Shown piece after piece: positions 24,284 to 33,303 of a stretch of DNA of 64,000 bases. The translations under genes and the position numbers were made by a program. The notes beneath the pieces were generated by a model. It was not told the origin of the DNA, made no database searches, and saw nothing but the letters and a program-made list of their open reading frames with translations. Position 1 is the stretch's first letter; each line of letters opens with the position of its first letter. Source of the stretch: Candidatus Leptofilum proximum (GTDB lineage: Bacteria; Chloroflexota; Anaerolineae; Promineifilales; Promineifilaceae); assembly GCA_016710325.1 (NCBI GenBank), contig JADJXK010000002.1, forward strand, positions 4,340,001 through 4,404,000, in the 5' to 3' direction.

Positions 24284-25612
24284 CTATAAAACAACTCCCT
24301 CAGGATTGTTGCCGGAGTCCAGCATCGCTTTGCGCACGTTGACCGTGCTGAGCAAAATCAGCCCCACGACGAAGAAAATAATCAAAGAGACAATGGCAAT
24401 GCGCTGTGAACCGGTGAGCTGAACGGCCGCGGCAAAGGCCAGCGGCCCCAGCCAGGACGTCCCCCGTTCGCTAATCTCGTAGAAGCCAAAATATTCCGCC
24501 TCGTGGTCGGCGGGAATCATTTGCGAGAAGAGGGAGCGGCTGAGCGCTTGCGAACCGCCTAACACAATGGCCACAAACCCGCCCATGATGAAGAGCTGCG
24601 TTTCGTTACTTAAGAAAGCGTAAGCATAAATCACCAGGCCAGACCAAATAACCAAACTGAGCATGATCGATTTTTTGGCACCGATGCGCCGCGCTAAATA
24701 GCCAAAGGCCAGCGCCCCAAAGAAAGCCACAAATTGGATAATCAACACCAGAAGCAGCAGGCTGCTGGTTTCTACACCCAGTTCGTCGGCGGCAAAGGCG
24801 GTGGAGACGATGATGACGGTTTGAATACCGTCGTTGTAGATGAGGTAGGCGATGAGGTAATGCAAAGTAGATGGGTATTTCTGACGCAAATCGCGCAGCG
24901 TGTGCACGATCTGGCGGATACCGTGTGAGAACAGCGTGCTGCCAGGAGGCAGCTGGCGCGCCGCGTCGCGGGCTTTGAGGCGGCGCTGGGGGAACAGATA
25001 GGTAAAGACCAGCCACCAGATGCCCGCGCTGGCCAGGCTGATGCGTACCGCCAGCCCGGTATCTTCCATAAAGTTGAGCAGGCCGAGGTTGGCGAGCAGC
25101 AGCAGCCCGCCGCCCAGGTAACCGAAGGCAAAGCCGCGCGAACTCACCGCGTCGCGCTGGTCTGGCGAGGCGATCTCTGGCAGGAAGGCGTTGTAGAAGA
25201 CGATGGCCGCGCCAAAACAAAGGTTGGCGACGATGGCCAGGATGCTGGCCAACAGCACTGCCCCGTTGGTGCCGATAACGGGCATATCGGCCTGTACCGT
25301 GAACAGCAGGATGGTGGTGATGGCCCCAATGTAGGCAAAGGTCAGCATCATGCGCTTTTTGAGGTTGGTGTAGTCGGCAATGGTGCCCAGTAGCGGCAGG
25401 AAGAAAACTTGCAGCAGCACCGACAGGGAGGTGGCGGCCGGGAAAATGGCGGCCGGTTGGACGGGAAACCCAAAAAGCATGAGGGGGGTGCTGCTGGATT
25501 CGGCCAGGGCCAAAATGTAGGGGCCAAGCAGGGCGGTGACAACGGTGGTGCTAAAGGCGGAGTTGGCCCAGTCGTACATGGTCCAGCCGAAGATTTCGCG
25601 TTTGTCGTTCAA
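24284..25612 (-). CDS. MFS permease of the UMF1 / Atg22-like family
   Basis: 442 residues with about twelve membrane spans. The opening EIFGWTMYDWANSAFSTTVVTAL is the hallmark of UMF1-type transporters, and the loop GTIADYTNLKKRMM matches the MFS loop 2-3 pattern. Substrates of bacterial members are not established; Atg22 relatives export amino acids from vacuoles. The TTG at 25612 is chosen because it has an AGGAG site eight bases upstream and opens directly on the conserved NDKREIFGW; an ATG at 25705 would add 31 poorly conserved residues. It is a single gene between convergent arfB and the LCP gene's terminator. Confidence 0.82.
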   Translation of the reverse strand: MNDKREIFGWTMYDWANSAFSTTVVTALLGPYILALAESSSTPLMLFGFPVQPAAIFPAATSLSVLLQVFFLPLLGTIADYTNLKKRMMLTFAYIGAITTILLFTVQADMPVIGTNGAVLLASILAIVANLCFGAAIVFYNAFLPEIASPDQRDAVSSRGFAFGYLGGGLLLLANLGLLNFMEDTGLAVRISLASAGIWWLVFTYLFPQRRLKARDAARQLPPGSTLFSHGIRQIVHTLRDLRQKYPSTLHYLIAYLIYNDGIQTVIIVSTAFAADELGVETSSLLLLVLIIQFVAFFGALAFGYLARRIGAKKSIMLSLVIWSGLVIYAYAFLSNETQLFIMGGFVAIVLGGSQALSRSLFSQMIPADHEAEYFGFYEISERGTSWLGPLAFAAAVQLTGSQRIAIVSLIIFFVVGLILLSTVNVRKAMLDSGNNPEGVVL

Positions 25613-25693
25613 GGTCTCTTCTCCTGATGAAGCTGTTGATGTCGGCGCAAGGCGCTGAGGTGTGGGATTGGGCTGGACCGTTTTTACACAAAA

Positions 25694-25723
25694 AGCGACA
25701 AGCACTGGAATGGGCTTGTCGCT
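25694..25723 (-). terminator. Rho-independent terminator after the LCP gene
   Basis: A perfect 10-bp stem (25694-25703 with 25714-25723, AGCGACAAGC) with a 10-nt loop, followed on the minus strand by five T. The gap it sits in also holds two ACGGCCGT copies (near 25740 and 25787). Confidence 0.85.
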
Positions 25724-25811
25724 CAGATCACTGTAAGGGAAACGGCCGTCTCATCTGCCCCATTCAAGGCGGAGATTATGCCTGGGAACGGCCGTTTTCG
25801 CAATGAGAAGA

Positions 25812-27365
25812 TTATGGTTCTGGTTCAGTCAAAAATTCCTGCGGCTGGTAAAGCTGGTTCAGGCACGGATCGTAATCTTCACCCAAAACGACTTTGTACT
25901 CGTATTCAAACGTGCCGTCCTCGGTGAGCTGAATCTCGCTGCGAAACTTGTCGAAAATCCAGCTAATCATCCAATCGAACGAATCTTTGAAATTGGGCTT
26001 GTAATAAAACATCTCGGTGAGCGGCTGTGTTGGCGCTTCTTCACCGATGATCGGCACAAAGCCGTACCAGGCCAGGTTGTCGGCGGCCAGCAGGGCCATG
26101 TCTGGGTTGCCGCTGGCGTTGACAATTTCCACGGTGATGGGGCGGCGATCGGCCCGATTGAGGGAGGGAACGCGGAAGAGGCGGCTAAACGTCTCTTGTA
26201 GATTATTTTCGCCTTCCCACACGGGCAGCTGCACCTGAGCGCCGCTGGGCGTTTCCCAGGGCATGATACCGCGCACCAGGTAGAGGTGCTGCACGCCATT
26301 TTTGCGAATGGCCGGGGCCAGGGAGGCCAGCTGCAGCATCCGGCCAATGTCCATGTCTGTTTCGACGTTGTTTTGGTAGGCGTCCCAGAGGCTGGGGAAC
26401 TGCGAAATAAGCCCGAGATCCACCCCCTGGTTGAGCAGGGCGCGCAGCAGCTGCTGCTGGCGGCGGCCGCGGTCAAAATCGTTGGTGGAGAGGCGCGAGC
26501 GAGCAAACCAGAGCGCCGTGTCGCCGTCTATGTGGTGTACGCCTGGCTCCAGGGCAAATTGGGCCCAGTTGTCCTCGTCTTGCGGGTCCAGCTCTGGCGA
26601 GATAAGCCGCCAATCTTGCAGGCGGCAGCTTACGGCAATGTCCACGCCGTCGATGGCGTCGACGGCCGTCTTAAACCCCTCAAAATCCACCCGGGCGTAG
26701 TAATGAATGGGAATGCCAAAGTTGTACAGGATGGTTTGCTTAAGCAAATCAACCCCGCCCAGGGAAAGCGCCGTATTGAGCCGGTTCATGATTTTGCCGG
26801 GAATGTAGACAAACAGGTCACGTGGCAGGGAAATCATGGAGGCTGTGGGGCCGTCTTCGTTGATGGAGACGATGATCATTGTGTCGGTGCGGGTATTGTT
26901 GGTGCCCAGGGCAGTGTCGCTGCCCAGCAGCAGGATATTGGTGGTAGAGTCTGGTATTTCGAAGGTAGGCACGGCGGTGGGTACGGCCGTTGACGGTGTC
27001 GGAATGCCTTCGAGCAGCTCTTCCGGCGCCGTGATGGTGAGCTCTGGCTCTGGCTGCGGCAGGCTGGTGGGGGTGGCGGTTGGCACGGGCGTTTGGGTCG
27101 GTTTAGTGGTGGCCGTTGCGGACGCATCTCGCGTGGGACTTGGTCCTGGCGAAGGGGATTCGGTTGGTTCATCCGTGGCGGTGAGGGTCGGTGTGACCGG
27201 GGTGGCGGTGTTGTTCACGGCGACATGCATGCCACGGGTGGGGGCCAGGGTGGGCAGGGGCTGGTTGGTGAAGGTGGTACAGCCGGCCACTAGTCCCATG
27301 GCCAGTAGAAACAAAGTTGCCACAAACCAGGGGCTCAGCCGGGCGATTTTTGAGGATGCAAACAT
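25812..27365 (-). CDS. LytR-CpsA-Psr (LCP) family lipoprotein, wall-glycopolymer ligase-like
   Basis: 517 residues. The lipobox LVAGC gives C29 as the lipid anchor. A Thr/Pro-rich spacer (about 35-135) leads to the LCP domain (about 140-400), with NILLLGSDTA, NNTRTDTMIIVSIN, MISLPRDLFVYIPG, INRL-like MNRLNTALSLGG and FARSRLSTNDFDRGRRQQQLL. These include the conserved arginines and aspartates that bind a polyprenyl pyrophosphate substrate. A LytR C-terminal domain follows (ITVEIVNASGNPDMA). LCP enzymes attach polyprenyl-linked glycans to peptidoglycan. It ends the glycan operon that includes the ABC-2 permease and glycosyltransferases, consistent with attaching the polymer they make. LCP proteins usually have an N-terminal membrane anchor rather than a lipobox. 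Confidence 0.87.
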   Translation of the reverse strand: MFASSKIARLSPWFVATLFLLAMGLVAGCTTFTNQPLPTLAPTRGMHVAVNNTATPVTPTLTATDEPTESPSPGPSPTRDASATATTKPTQTPVPTATPTSLPQPEPELTITAPEELLEGIPTPSTAVPTAVPTFEIPDSTTNILLLGSDTALGTNNTRTDTMIIVSINEDGPTASMISLPRDLFVYIPGKIMNRLNTALSLGGVDLLKQTILYNFGIPIHYYARVDFEGFKTAVDAIDGVDIAVSCRLQDWRLISPELDPQDEDNWAQFALEPGVHHIDGDTALWFARSRLSTNDFDRGRRQQQLLRALLNQGVDLGLISQFPSLWDAYQNNVETDMDIGRMLQLASLAPAIRKNGVQHLYLVRGIMPWETPSGAQVQLPVWEGENNLQETFSRLFRVPSLNRADRRPITVEIVNASGNPDMALLAADNLAWYGFVPIIGEEAPTQPLTEMFYYKPNFKDSFDWMISWIFDKFRSEIQLTEDGTFEYEYKVVLGEDYDPCLNQLYQPQEFLTEPEP

Positions 27366-27524
27366 AACTTTCCGATTCTACTTTTTCTGTACTGTGCTCA
27401 AGGCAAATCTCGGACCCTTGAGTGCCGGGGGGCATTATAACACGGTCGATCAACCCCCAGAAATCCGGCAGAGAGGTCGTAGCCCGTTGGTAGCCCTATC
27501 GTCGGCTTGGGCGCCTGCTGCGCT

Positions 27525-28424
27525 TTACAGCTTTTCGCCAAAGAGGTGTTCGGAGCGGCTAAACACGGTGTAGCCGATGATGAAGACGAGAACGGCCGTC
27601 ACCAACGTGCGCAGCAGCGGCAGTGGGTCCATCGAAGCCGGGCCATTGCTGTTAACGGTGCCCCACAAAACGGTCCGGTATCCATCAATGATGGACGCCA
27701 TCGGATTGAGCCAGCGCATCAGCCGGGCGGGATTAAACACAATGCCAAACAACTCCGACTGGGTGCCAAAGCGCTCGAATGGATAAAAAACAGGCGTGAG
27801 GAAAAACCAGGCCAGCAGCCCCACTTCTAAAATCATGGCCGTGTCCCGGTAGAAAGTTTGTAACGTGGCCACAAAATAGGTCAGTCCGAGCAAAAAGATG
27901 ACCTGGATGAGCAAGATGACCGGCACCCATAGCGTATGAATTGTCAATCCTACCCCGAAAGCAAAGAGCAGCACCAGCAGCACTATCGAGGCCAGCAGCA
28001 AGTTGACCAGGTTAGACAGCAGCGTAGCGGTAGGCAGCAAAATGCGCGGAAAGTACACCTTTTTGATGATCGCGGCATTCCCGGTGATGGAATGGACGCC
28101 GCTGTTCATCGTGCCGGTATGAAACTGCCAGGGGATAAGGCCCACCAGAATAAAAATCGGGTAATCCCGCACGCCCTCGTTGGGGATGAGGATAGTGAAC
28201 AGGATGGTGTACACCATCATCATGAGCAGGGGGTGCAGCAAGCTCCAGATAACGCCCAGGAAGGAATTTTTGTAGCGCACTTTCAGGTCGCGAATGACCA
28301 GGTTTTTGAGCAGGTAGCGGTAGGCATACAGCTCGCGCAGCTTGCCGGATAGCGTTTGTAAATTTGCTGAATCAAACTTGGGCAGCGGTGGGTTTTGGGG
28401 GAGGGTTTCTGTGTTGGTTGACAT
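27525..28424 (-). CDS. ABC-2 type polysaccharide export permease (Wzm-like)
   Basis: 299 residues, six predicted spans. A cytoplasmic N-terminus with YLLKNLVIRDLKVRYKNSFLGVIWSLLHPL is the signature of O-antigen and teichoic acid exporters. It would form the channel that moves a lipid-linked glycan across the inner membrane. The matching ATPase (Wzt-like) is not in this window on either side, unusual because the two are normally adjacent. It sits between a GT4 gene and the LCP gene on the same strand. Confidence 0.87.
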   Translation of the reverse strand: MSTNTETLPQNPPLPKFDSANLQTLSGKLRELYAYRYLLKNLVIRDLKVRYKNSFLGVIWSLLHPLLMMMVYTILFTILIPNEGVRDYPIFILVGLIPWQFHTGTMNSGVHSITGNAAIIKKVYFPRILLPTATLLSNLVNLLLASIVLLVLLFAFGVGLTIHTLWVPVILLIQVIFLLGLTYFVATLQTFYRDTAMILEVGLLAWFFLTPVFYPFERFGTQSELFGIVFNPARLMRWLNPMASIIDGYRTVLWGTVNSNGPASMDPLPLLRTLVTAVLVFIIGYTVFSRSEHLFGEKL

Positions 28425-28480
28425 AAAAAAACGCCTTCAATCAAATTTCTTGCCAAAAGTATACCATTGGCCAACGGCCG

Positions 28481-29740
28481 TTACGATGCTTTGCCAATTT
28501 TCTCATCTTGTTTTTGCAGGCTGATAACTTTGGCATACAGTTGGGCCACAACCGCAGCGTGTTCGGCCCCGGTGGCAACGGGCAATATGTTTTGTCGCAG
28601 CCGGGCCTGTAAAGCCGGATCGTCGTGTAGGGTTTGCAGCGCCTGGGCCAATCTGGCAGCATCACCCGGCGGAAAAAGCAGCCCATCCACGCTGTGACGC
28701 ACCCGTTCGGCCAGCACGCCCAGGTCCGAGGCCACCACGGGCACGCCCATGGCAAACGCCTCGGAGATAACAAAGACAAACGTCTCATACCACAACGAGG
28801 GCACAACCACCACATCCACCTGGGCCAGCATGTGCCAGACGGCCGTTCGCTCCAGCCTGCCCAAAAAGGTGGGACGACCCACCGCCTTAAGCTGCTTTAC
28901 ATAATCAGGATCAAAATCGGGGTCGCCTGCCAGCCAGAGTTCGGCCGTTTCCGGCAGCTGGTTAAACGCTTCTACCAGCACGTGCACCCCCTTTTGCCAC
29001 GACAGCCCGCCGATGTAGCCCACGCGGAACGGTGCGTGCGGCGGCACGGCGGGTTTTTCTGGGTGGTCCAGGCCGGGTGGCAGCACCTCAATTTGGGCGG
29101 CAGGCAGCCCGTGGTCCACGTACCACTGCTTGACAAACTCGGCCGGGGCGATGAGCTGGCTGGCGTGCTGGAGGGCCTGACGGAGACGGCCGTTGCGCCA
29201 ACTCAGCGGCAGCGCCAACGCCGGAATCGCCGGGGGAAACTGGGGAAGATTGGCCCGCGCAAGGGCACACCGGGCGCAGTTGAGGAAGCGATCCGGACCG
29301 GTGCAAAGCGTCTGATCGTAGTTGGTGAGCAGCTGGGCATTGGCGCAAATCCACCAGAAATCCCAGAGGGTGACCACGTACGGAATGTGCTGCGCGTGCA
29401 AAAAAGTGAGCAGCTGCGTGGGCAGGCCCATGAGATGCTCAACGTGCACCACATCAGGCTGGAAGTCGGCGATGACCTGCTGGAAGCTGTGTAAAAGCGG
29501 CTGGCTGCGGAAGGTGGAAAGCAGGCGGTTGGTGGGTTGGAAACGGCCGTGCCACGCTGACCAAATTGATATGCTATCCTCCTCACGCCGGGCCAGGCCC
29601 GTTCCATCAGCACTGCGGCGGTGGAAAATGGCGACGTCGTGCCCCTGCTGCTGCAAGGCGCGGCTGAGCCAAACGGTATACAATTCGGTGCCGCCGACAT
29701 GGTCGGGCGGGTATTGGTGAACCAGGTGAAGAATGCGCAT
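28481..29740 (-). CDS. Glycosyltransferase family 4
   Basis: 419 residues. The GT-B fold opens with MRILHLVHQYPPDHVGGTELY, where the GG loop binds the sugar donor. The C-terminal Rossmann half has VGYIGGLSWQKGVHVLVEAF, PSLWYETFVFVISEAFAMGVP (the E-x7-E motif) and VVASDLGVLAERV. It probably transfers a sugar from a nucleotide donor to a lipid-linked glycan. The ATG at 29740 is chosen since the fold begins there; the frame extension to 29854 passes through a hairpin repeat. A stretch of cysteines (CTGPDRFLNCARC) lies mid-protein. Confidence 0.86.
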   Translation of the reverse strand: MRILHLVHQYPPDHVGGTELYTVWLSRALQQQGHDVAIFHRRSADGTGLARREEDSISIWSAWHGRFQPTNRLLSTFRSQPLLHSFQQVIADFQPDVVHVEHLMGLPTQLLTFLHAQHIPYVVTLWDFWWICANAQLLTNYDQTLCTGPDRFLNCARCALARANLPQFPPAIPALALPLSWRNGRLRQALQHASQLIAPAEFVKQWYVDHGLPAAQIEVLPPGLDHPEKPAVPPHAPFRVGYIGGLSWQKGVHVLVEAFNQLPETAELWLAGDPDFDPDYVKQLKAVGRPTFLGRLERTAVWHMLAQVDVVVVPSLWYETFVFVISEAFAMGVPVVASDLGVLAERVRHSVDGLLFPPGDAARLAQALQTLHDDPALQARLRQNILPVATGAEHAAVVAQLYAKVISLQKQDEKIGKAS

Positions 29741-29837
29741 GCTTTTGTCCGGCTGGGGATGGTATGTTAAGATGCCGCGCCTGTCAAAAAAGAACGCTTT
29801 TGGCCTGTACGAATAGGTAAATTTCACAGAGGTAAAT

Positions 29838-29888
29838 CTCACGCAAAGGCGCAAAGGAAAAACTTAGCCCTTTGCGCCTTTGCGTGAG
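29838..29888. repeat. Perfect 20-bp inverted repeat in a divergent promoter region
   Basis: CTCACGCAAAGGCGCAAAGG (29838-29857) is exactly mirrored at 29869-29888 with an 11-nt loop. It lies between a GT4 gene read leftward and a GT2 gene read rightward, so it is not a simple terminator. The CACAGAGGTAAATCTC just before it resembles repeats at 3919 and 24220. Confidence 0.9.
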
Positions 29889-29941
29889 CCAATTGAACTT
29901 TTGATACAAGCGATGAGTTTGGATTGAGCTTTGCAGAGGAT

Positions 29942-30844
29942 ATGGACGTTTCGATCGTGCTTCTGAACTGGAACGGGGCTGAAGATACGATAGCCTGCCT
30001 GCGTCCGATGTTGGATTGGCGGCAGGTACGGCCGTCTCTCATCGTCGTCGATAATGCTTCGGCAGGGGATGATGTGGCCCAAATCCGGCAGGCGCTGCCC
30101 TGTGTTTGCCTGGTGGAAAACGGCCGTAACGAGGGTTTTTCTGGCGGGTCCAATCGGGGCATGGAATTTGCCCTGGCTCAGGGCGACGCCCCCATCTTGC
30201 TGCTGAACAATGACGCGGTGATTGGGGAAACGGCCGTGCGCCGCCTCGTGCAAACGCTCGAAGAAAATCCCCAAATTGGCATGGTGGTTCCCCAGCTTCT
30301 GGACGAACATGGCAAACTGGTGGCGGTTGGCAGCAAAAATCCCGCGTTTCACATCCAGACACGGGTGCAAAGCTTCCCCGATGATGCCCCGGTGCAGCTG
30401 GTGGAGACGATTTCGGGAACGGCCGTGCTCATTCGCGCCGCCATGCTGCGGCAGGTGGGGCTGCTGGACGAACGCTTCTTCTTCAGCACCGAAATGGCCG
30501 ATTTGTCGCTGCGGGCGCGGCGGCATGGTTTTGTCTGCGCCGTGGACCGTCGCGCCGAGGCCAGCCACACGATCAGCCGGTCGGCGCCGCTGCGCAGCTC
30601 GCTTTATGTCTACTATATTGTGCGCAACCGGCTGCTGTTTTTGCGCAGCCACTACCGCTGGCGGTTCGATTTGCGTGCTTTTTGGCTGGCGTACACGCTG
30701 GCCCTGGCGCTCAAATTGCGGTTGGGCGGGCAGCCAGTGACGGCCAAAGCGGTCTGGCTGGCGCTGGGGGATGGGGTGAACGGCCGTTTTGGCGGCCAAA
30801 ACGAGCGGGTTCTGGCGTACTGCACAGGTGAGGCGACGGCATGA
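29942..30844 (+). CDS. Glycosyltransferase family 2 (rhamnosyltransferase-like)
   Basis: 300 residues. The GT-A fold begins MDVSIVLLNWNGAEDT, with IVVDNASAGDD and a metal-binding LLLNNDAVIG. The later GFSGGSNRGMEFAL and LDERFFFSTEMADLSLRARR match the wbbL-like GT2 group that adds rhamnose or related sugars. The ATG at 29942 matches the fold start, although a TTG at 29924 is possible and neither has a well-placed ribosome site. The stop overlaps the next gene by four bases. Five octamer copies fall in this gene, the highest density seen. Confidence 0.85.
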   Translation: MDVSIVLLNWNGAEDTIACLRPMLDWRQVRPSLIVVDNASAGDDVAQIRQALPCVCLVENGRNEGFSGGSNRGMEFALAQGDAPILLLNNDAVIGETAVRRLVQTLEENPQIGMVVPQLLDEHGKLVAVGSKNPAFHIQTRVQSFPDDAPVQLVETISGTAVLIRAAMLRQVGLLDERFFFSTEMADLSLRARRHGFVCAVDRRAEASHTISRSAPLRSSLYVYYIVRNRLLFLRSHYRWRFDLRAFWLAYTLALALKLRLGGQPVTAKAVWLALGDGVNGRFGGQNERVLAYCTGEATA

Positions 30845-31857
30845 ACGTGCTTTACCACCTCACCATCCTGCCGCCGAAAATGCCCAAAGCCGAAGCCTTA
30901 TCACAAGAAATCGCGACATTGCAAACTGCTTTTGGCGGGGAGCTGATTTACCTCAATCCCAACATCAGCTCGCCGGTGTACCTGCCCCGGCTGCTGTTTG
31001 GCTTCCACAAGCTGCCGGAAATCCGCCGCCGCGAAGCCGACATCAACCTGCACCACGTCTACAACCCGGACCCGTTCCCCTTCCCTATTTTGCGCTTGTT
31101 GCGGCGACCAGTGGTGTATTCGCTCAGCAGCGGCGTAGGTGAAAAACGGCCGAACCTGCGCTACTTGTCCAAACTAACGGCCATCACCGTCCCGGACGAA
31201 CGCAGCTACAAGCGGCTGCGCGGCTGGGGCTTAAAAAACGTGCATCTGGTGCGAGCCGGGGTGGATGGCGGCCGTTTCAGCCATACGCCCCAGCCGCTCA
31301 ACGGCAAAATCCACCTGCTGGTGGCTTCCGCGCCGTGGACCGTGGCCCAATTCCAGAGCAAGGGCGTCGACGCCCTGCTGGCCTTTGCCGCCCAGCGCCC
31401 CGACATCGAGCTGACTTTCCTCTGGCGCGGCCATCTGCTGGACGAGATGCGGCGGCGCGTGGCGGCGCACAACCTGGCCGAGCGGGTGCAGGTGATTGAC
31501 GCGCTGGTGGACGTGAACGCGATTTTGGCCACCGTGCACGCCACCGTCAACCTGGCCAGCACCGAGGGCATTGTCAAGGCGTACCCGCATTCGCTGCTGG
31601 ATTCGCTGGCGTCGGGCAAGCCGGTACTGGTCAGCCGGGCCATCCCCATGGCCGACACTGTGGCCGAAACCGGCTGCGGCGTGGTGGTCGAGGCGGTGTC
31701 GCCGGAAGCGATTGGGCAGGCGGTGGATCAATTGGTGGCGAATTACGGGGGGATGGTGGAAACGGCCGTACGCGTTGGCCAACAAGATTTTTCGCTGCAA
31801 ACAATGATTGATTCCTATCGGGCAGTTTACCAGGCGGCGCTGGAGGTTGGCGCATGA
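30841..31857 (+). CDS. GT4-like glycosyltransferase
   Basis: 338 residues, GT-B type. The C-terminal half has the usual VNLASTEGIVKAYPHSLLDSLASGKPVL pattern, in which the glutamate pair is partly kept, and RAIPMADTVAETGCGVVV. The N-terminal half is less typical: there is no GG loop at the start, only NVLYHLTILPPKMPKAEAL. It overlaps both neighbours by four bases, so three glycosyltransferases are coupled in one operon. Donor and acceptor unknown. Confidence 0.8.
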   Translation: MNVLYHLTILPPKMPKAEALSQEIATLQTAFGGELIYLNPNISSPVYLPRLLFGFHKLPEIRRREADINLHHVYNPDPFPFPILRLLRRPVVYSLSSGVGEKRPNLRYLSKLTAITVPDERSYKRLRGWGLKNVHLVRAGVDGGRFSHTPQPLNGKIHLLVASAPWTVAQFQSKGVDALLAFAAQRPDIELTFLWRGHLLDEMRRRVAAHNLAERVQVIDALVDVNAILATVHATVNLASTEGIVKAYPHSLLDSLASGKPVLVSRAIPMADTVAETGCGVVVEAVSPEAIGQAVDQLVANYGGMVETAVRVGQQDFSLQTMIDSYRAVYQAALEVGA

Positions 31858-33095
31858 AAATTTTGCATGTTGTCCAGGCGTACCATCCCGTGAAGGGCGG
31901 GGCCGAATGGCTGGCACAGAACTTGTCTGAGCAGATGGTCCAACGGCATGGCGACGAAGTGACTGTGTTTACTGCCGCCGTTACCAAGCCTGCGTACTTC
32001 TGGCGCAACGAGGGCGGTCCGCTGCCGGTTGGCACGGAAACGATAAATGGCGTGACGGTACGGCGCTTTCCGGTGTATCGTGGACTTCGTTGGCTGCGCA
32101 TGTTGTGGGCGCATGGGGCACACCGGTTCAAGCTGCCCTACCATGACTGGGCGCGAGCCATCCAGCTGGGGCCCATCATCTGGGGCTTTGCCTGGGAGAT
32201 TGCCCACCAGCCTGCGGACGTGATTATGGCCTCTACCTTTCCATTTTTGCACATGCAGTATGCCGTAGCTGGCGCGAAGCGCAGCGGCAAGCCGATGGTG
32301 CTACTGGGAGCGATTCACACCGGGGACGTGTGGGGCTACGACCGCAAGATGATCATCGATGCTGTTAAGCAAGCTGACGCGTACCTGGCGCTGACCACGT
32401 TTGAGAAGGAATATCTGGTGGGCAAGGGCGTCGTGCCGGACAAAATTCACGTGATTGGCGGAGGGGTAGATGTGGCGCCGTTTGTGGGGGGGAACGGCCG
32501 TGCCATGCGCGACCGGTATCAGTTGGCCGACAATCCTGTGATCATCGTGCTCTGCCGTCATTCAGAGCTGAAGCGGCTGGACACGGTGATTGCCGCCATG
32601 CCCCACATCTGGGCGCAGCAGCCCGACGCTCATCTGCTGCTGGCCGGGGCCAGGACCAACTACTCCGCCAAGCTAGACCAACTGATTGCTGCCCTGCCGC
32701 CCGTGCAGCAGGCCAAAATCCACATCATCAACGATTTTCCCGAGAGTGAAAAGCCCGATTTACTGGCGGCGGCTGACCTGTTAGTGCACTCCTCTGGCAA
32801 TGAATCGTTTGGTATTGTGTTCGCCGAGGCGTGGGCGGCAGGCAAACCCGTCATAGGGGCCGATGTAGGCGCCCTGGCCTCGCTCATCGACGCGGGCAAA
32901 GATGGGCTGTTGTTTCGCTACGGGGATGCGGCCAGCATGGCAGACAAAGTAGTGACCCTACTGACCCAACCAGCGCAGCGGGCGGCAATGGGGGCGGCGG
33001 GCCGGGAAAAAGTGTTGGCCAACTTTACCTGGGAAAAGGTGGCCGATAAGGTGCGACAGGTTTACCTTGAAACGATCAGTCGTCACCAAAGGTAG
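31854..33095 (+). CDS. Glycosyltransferase family 4
   Basis: 413 residues. It begins MKILHVVQAYHPVKGGAEWLA, with the donor-binding GG loop. The C-terminal domain shows VIIVLCRHSELKRLDTVIAAM, LLVHSSGNESFGIVFAEAWAAGKPVIGADVG and the E-x7-E pair in that stretch. It is the last of three overlapping plus-strand glycosyltransferases. The 208 bases after its stop hold no clear gene before the convergent methyltransferase. Confidence 0.87.
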   Translation: MKILHVVQAYHPVKGGAEWLAQNLSEQMVQRHGDEVTVFTAAVTKPAYFWRNEGGPLPVGTETINGVTVRRFPVYRGLRWLRMLWAHGAHRFKLPYHDWARAIQLGPIIWGFAWEIAHQPADVIMASTFPFLHMQYAVAGAKRSGKPMVLLGAIHTGDVWGYDRKMIIDAVKQADAYLALTTFEKEYLVGKGVVPDKIHVIGGGVDVAPFVGGNGRAMRDRYQLADNPVIIVLCRHSELKRLDTVIAAMPHIWAQQPDAHLLLAGARTNYSAKLDQLIAALPPVQQAKIHIINDFPESEKPDLLAAADLLVHSSGNESFGIVFAEAWAAGKPVIGADVGALASLIDAGKDGLLFRYGDAASMADKVVTLLTQPAQRAAMGAAGREKVLANFTWEKVADKVRQVYLETISRHQR

Positions 33096-33303
33096 AAGAT
33101 CTGTGGGCGATGAAAAAGTTTCTGCCAGCCTGAGGCAAAAGTATGATGAACTGTAAGGTGGAAATTTTGTACCAGATTGCTGGATTTGAGCCAGAGCAGC
33201 GTTTGGGGGTTGGCCATAATTTAACTCGGCTGCGCAATTGGTGGCCAACGCTGCTCAGCGGATTGGTCTGTATTTCCGGCACGTTCCAGGGTGTGCCCGA
33301 AGA

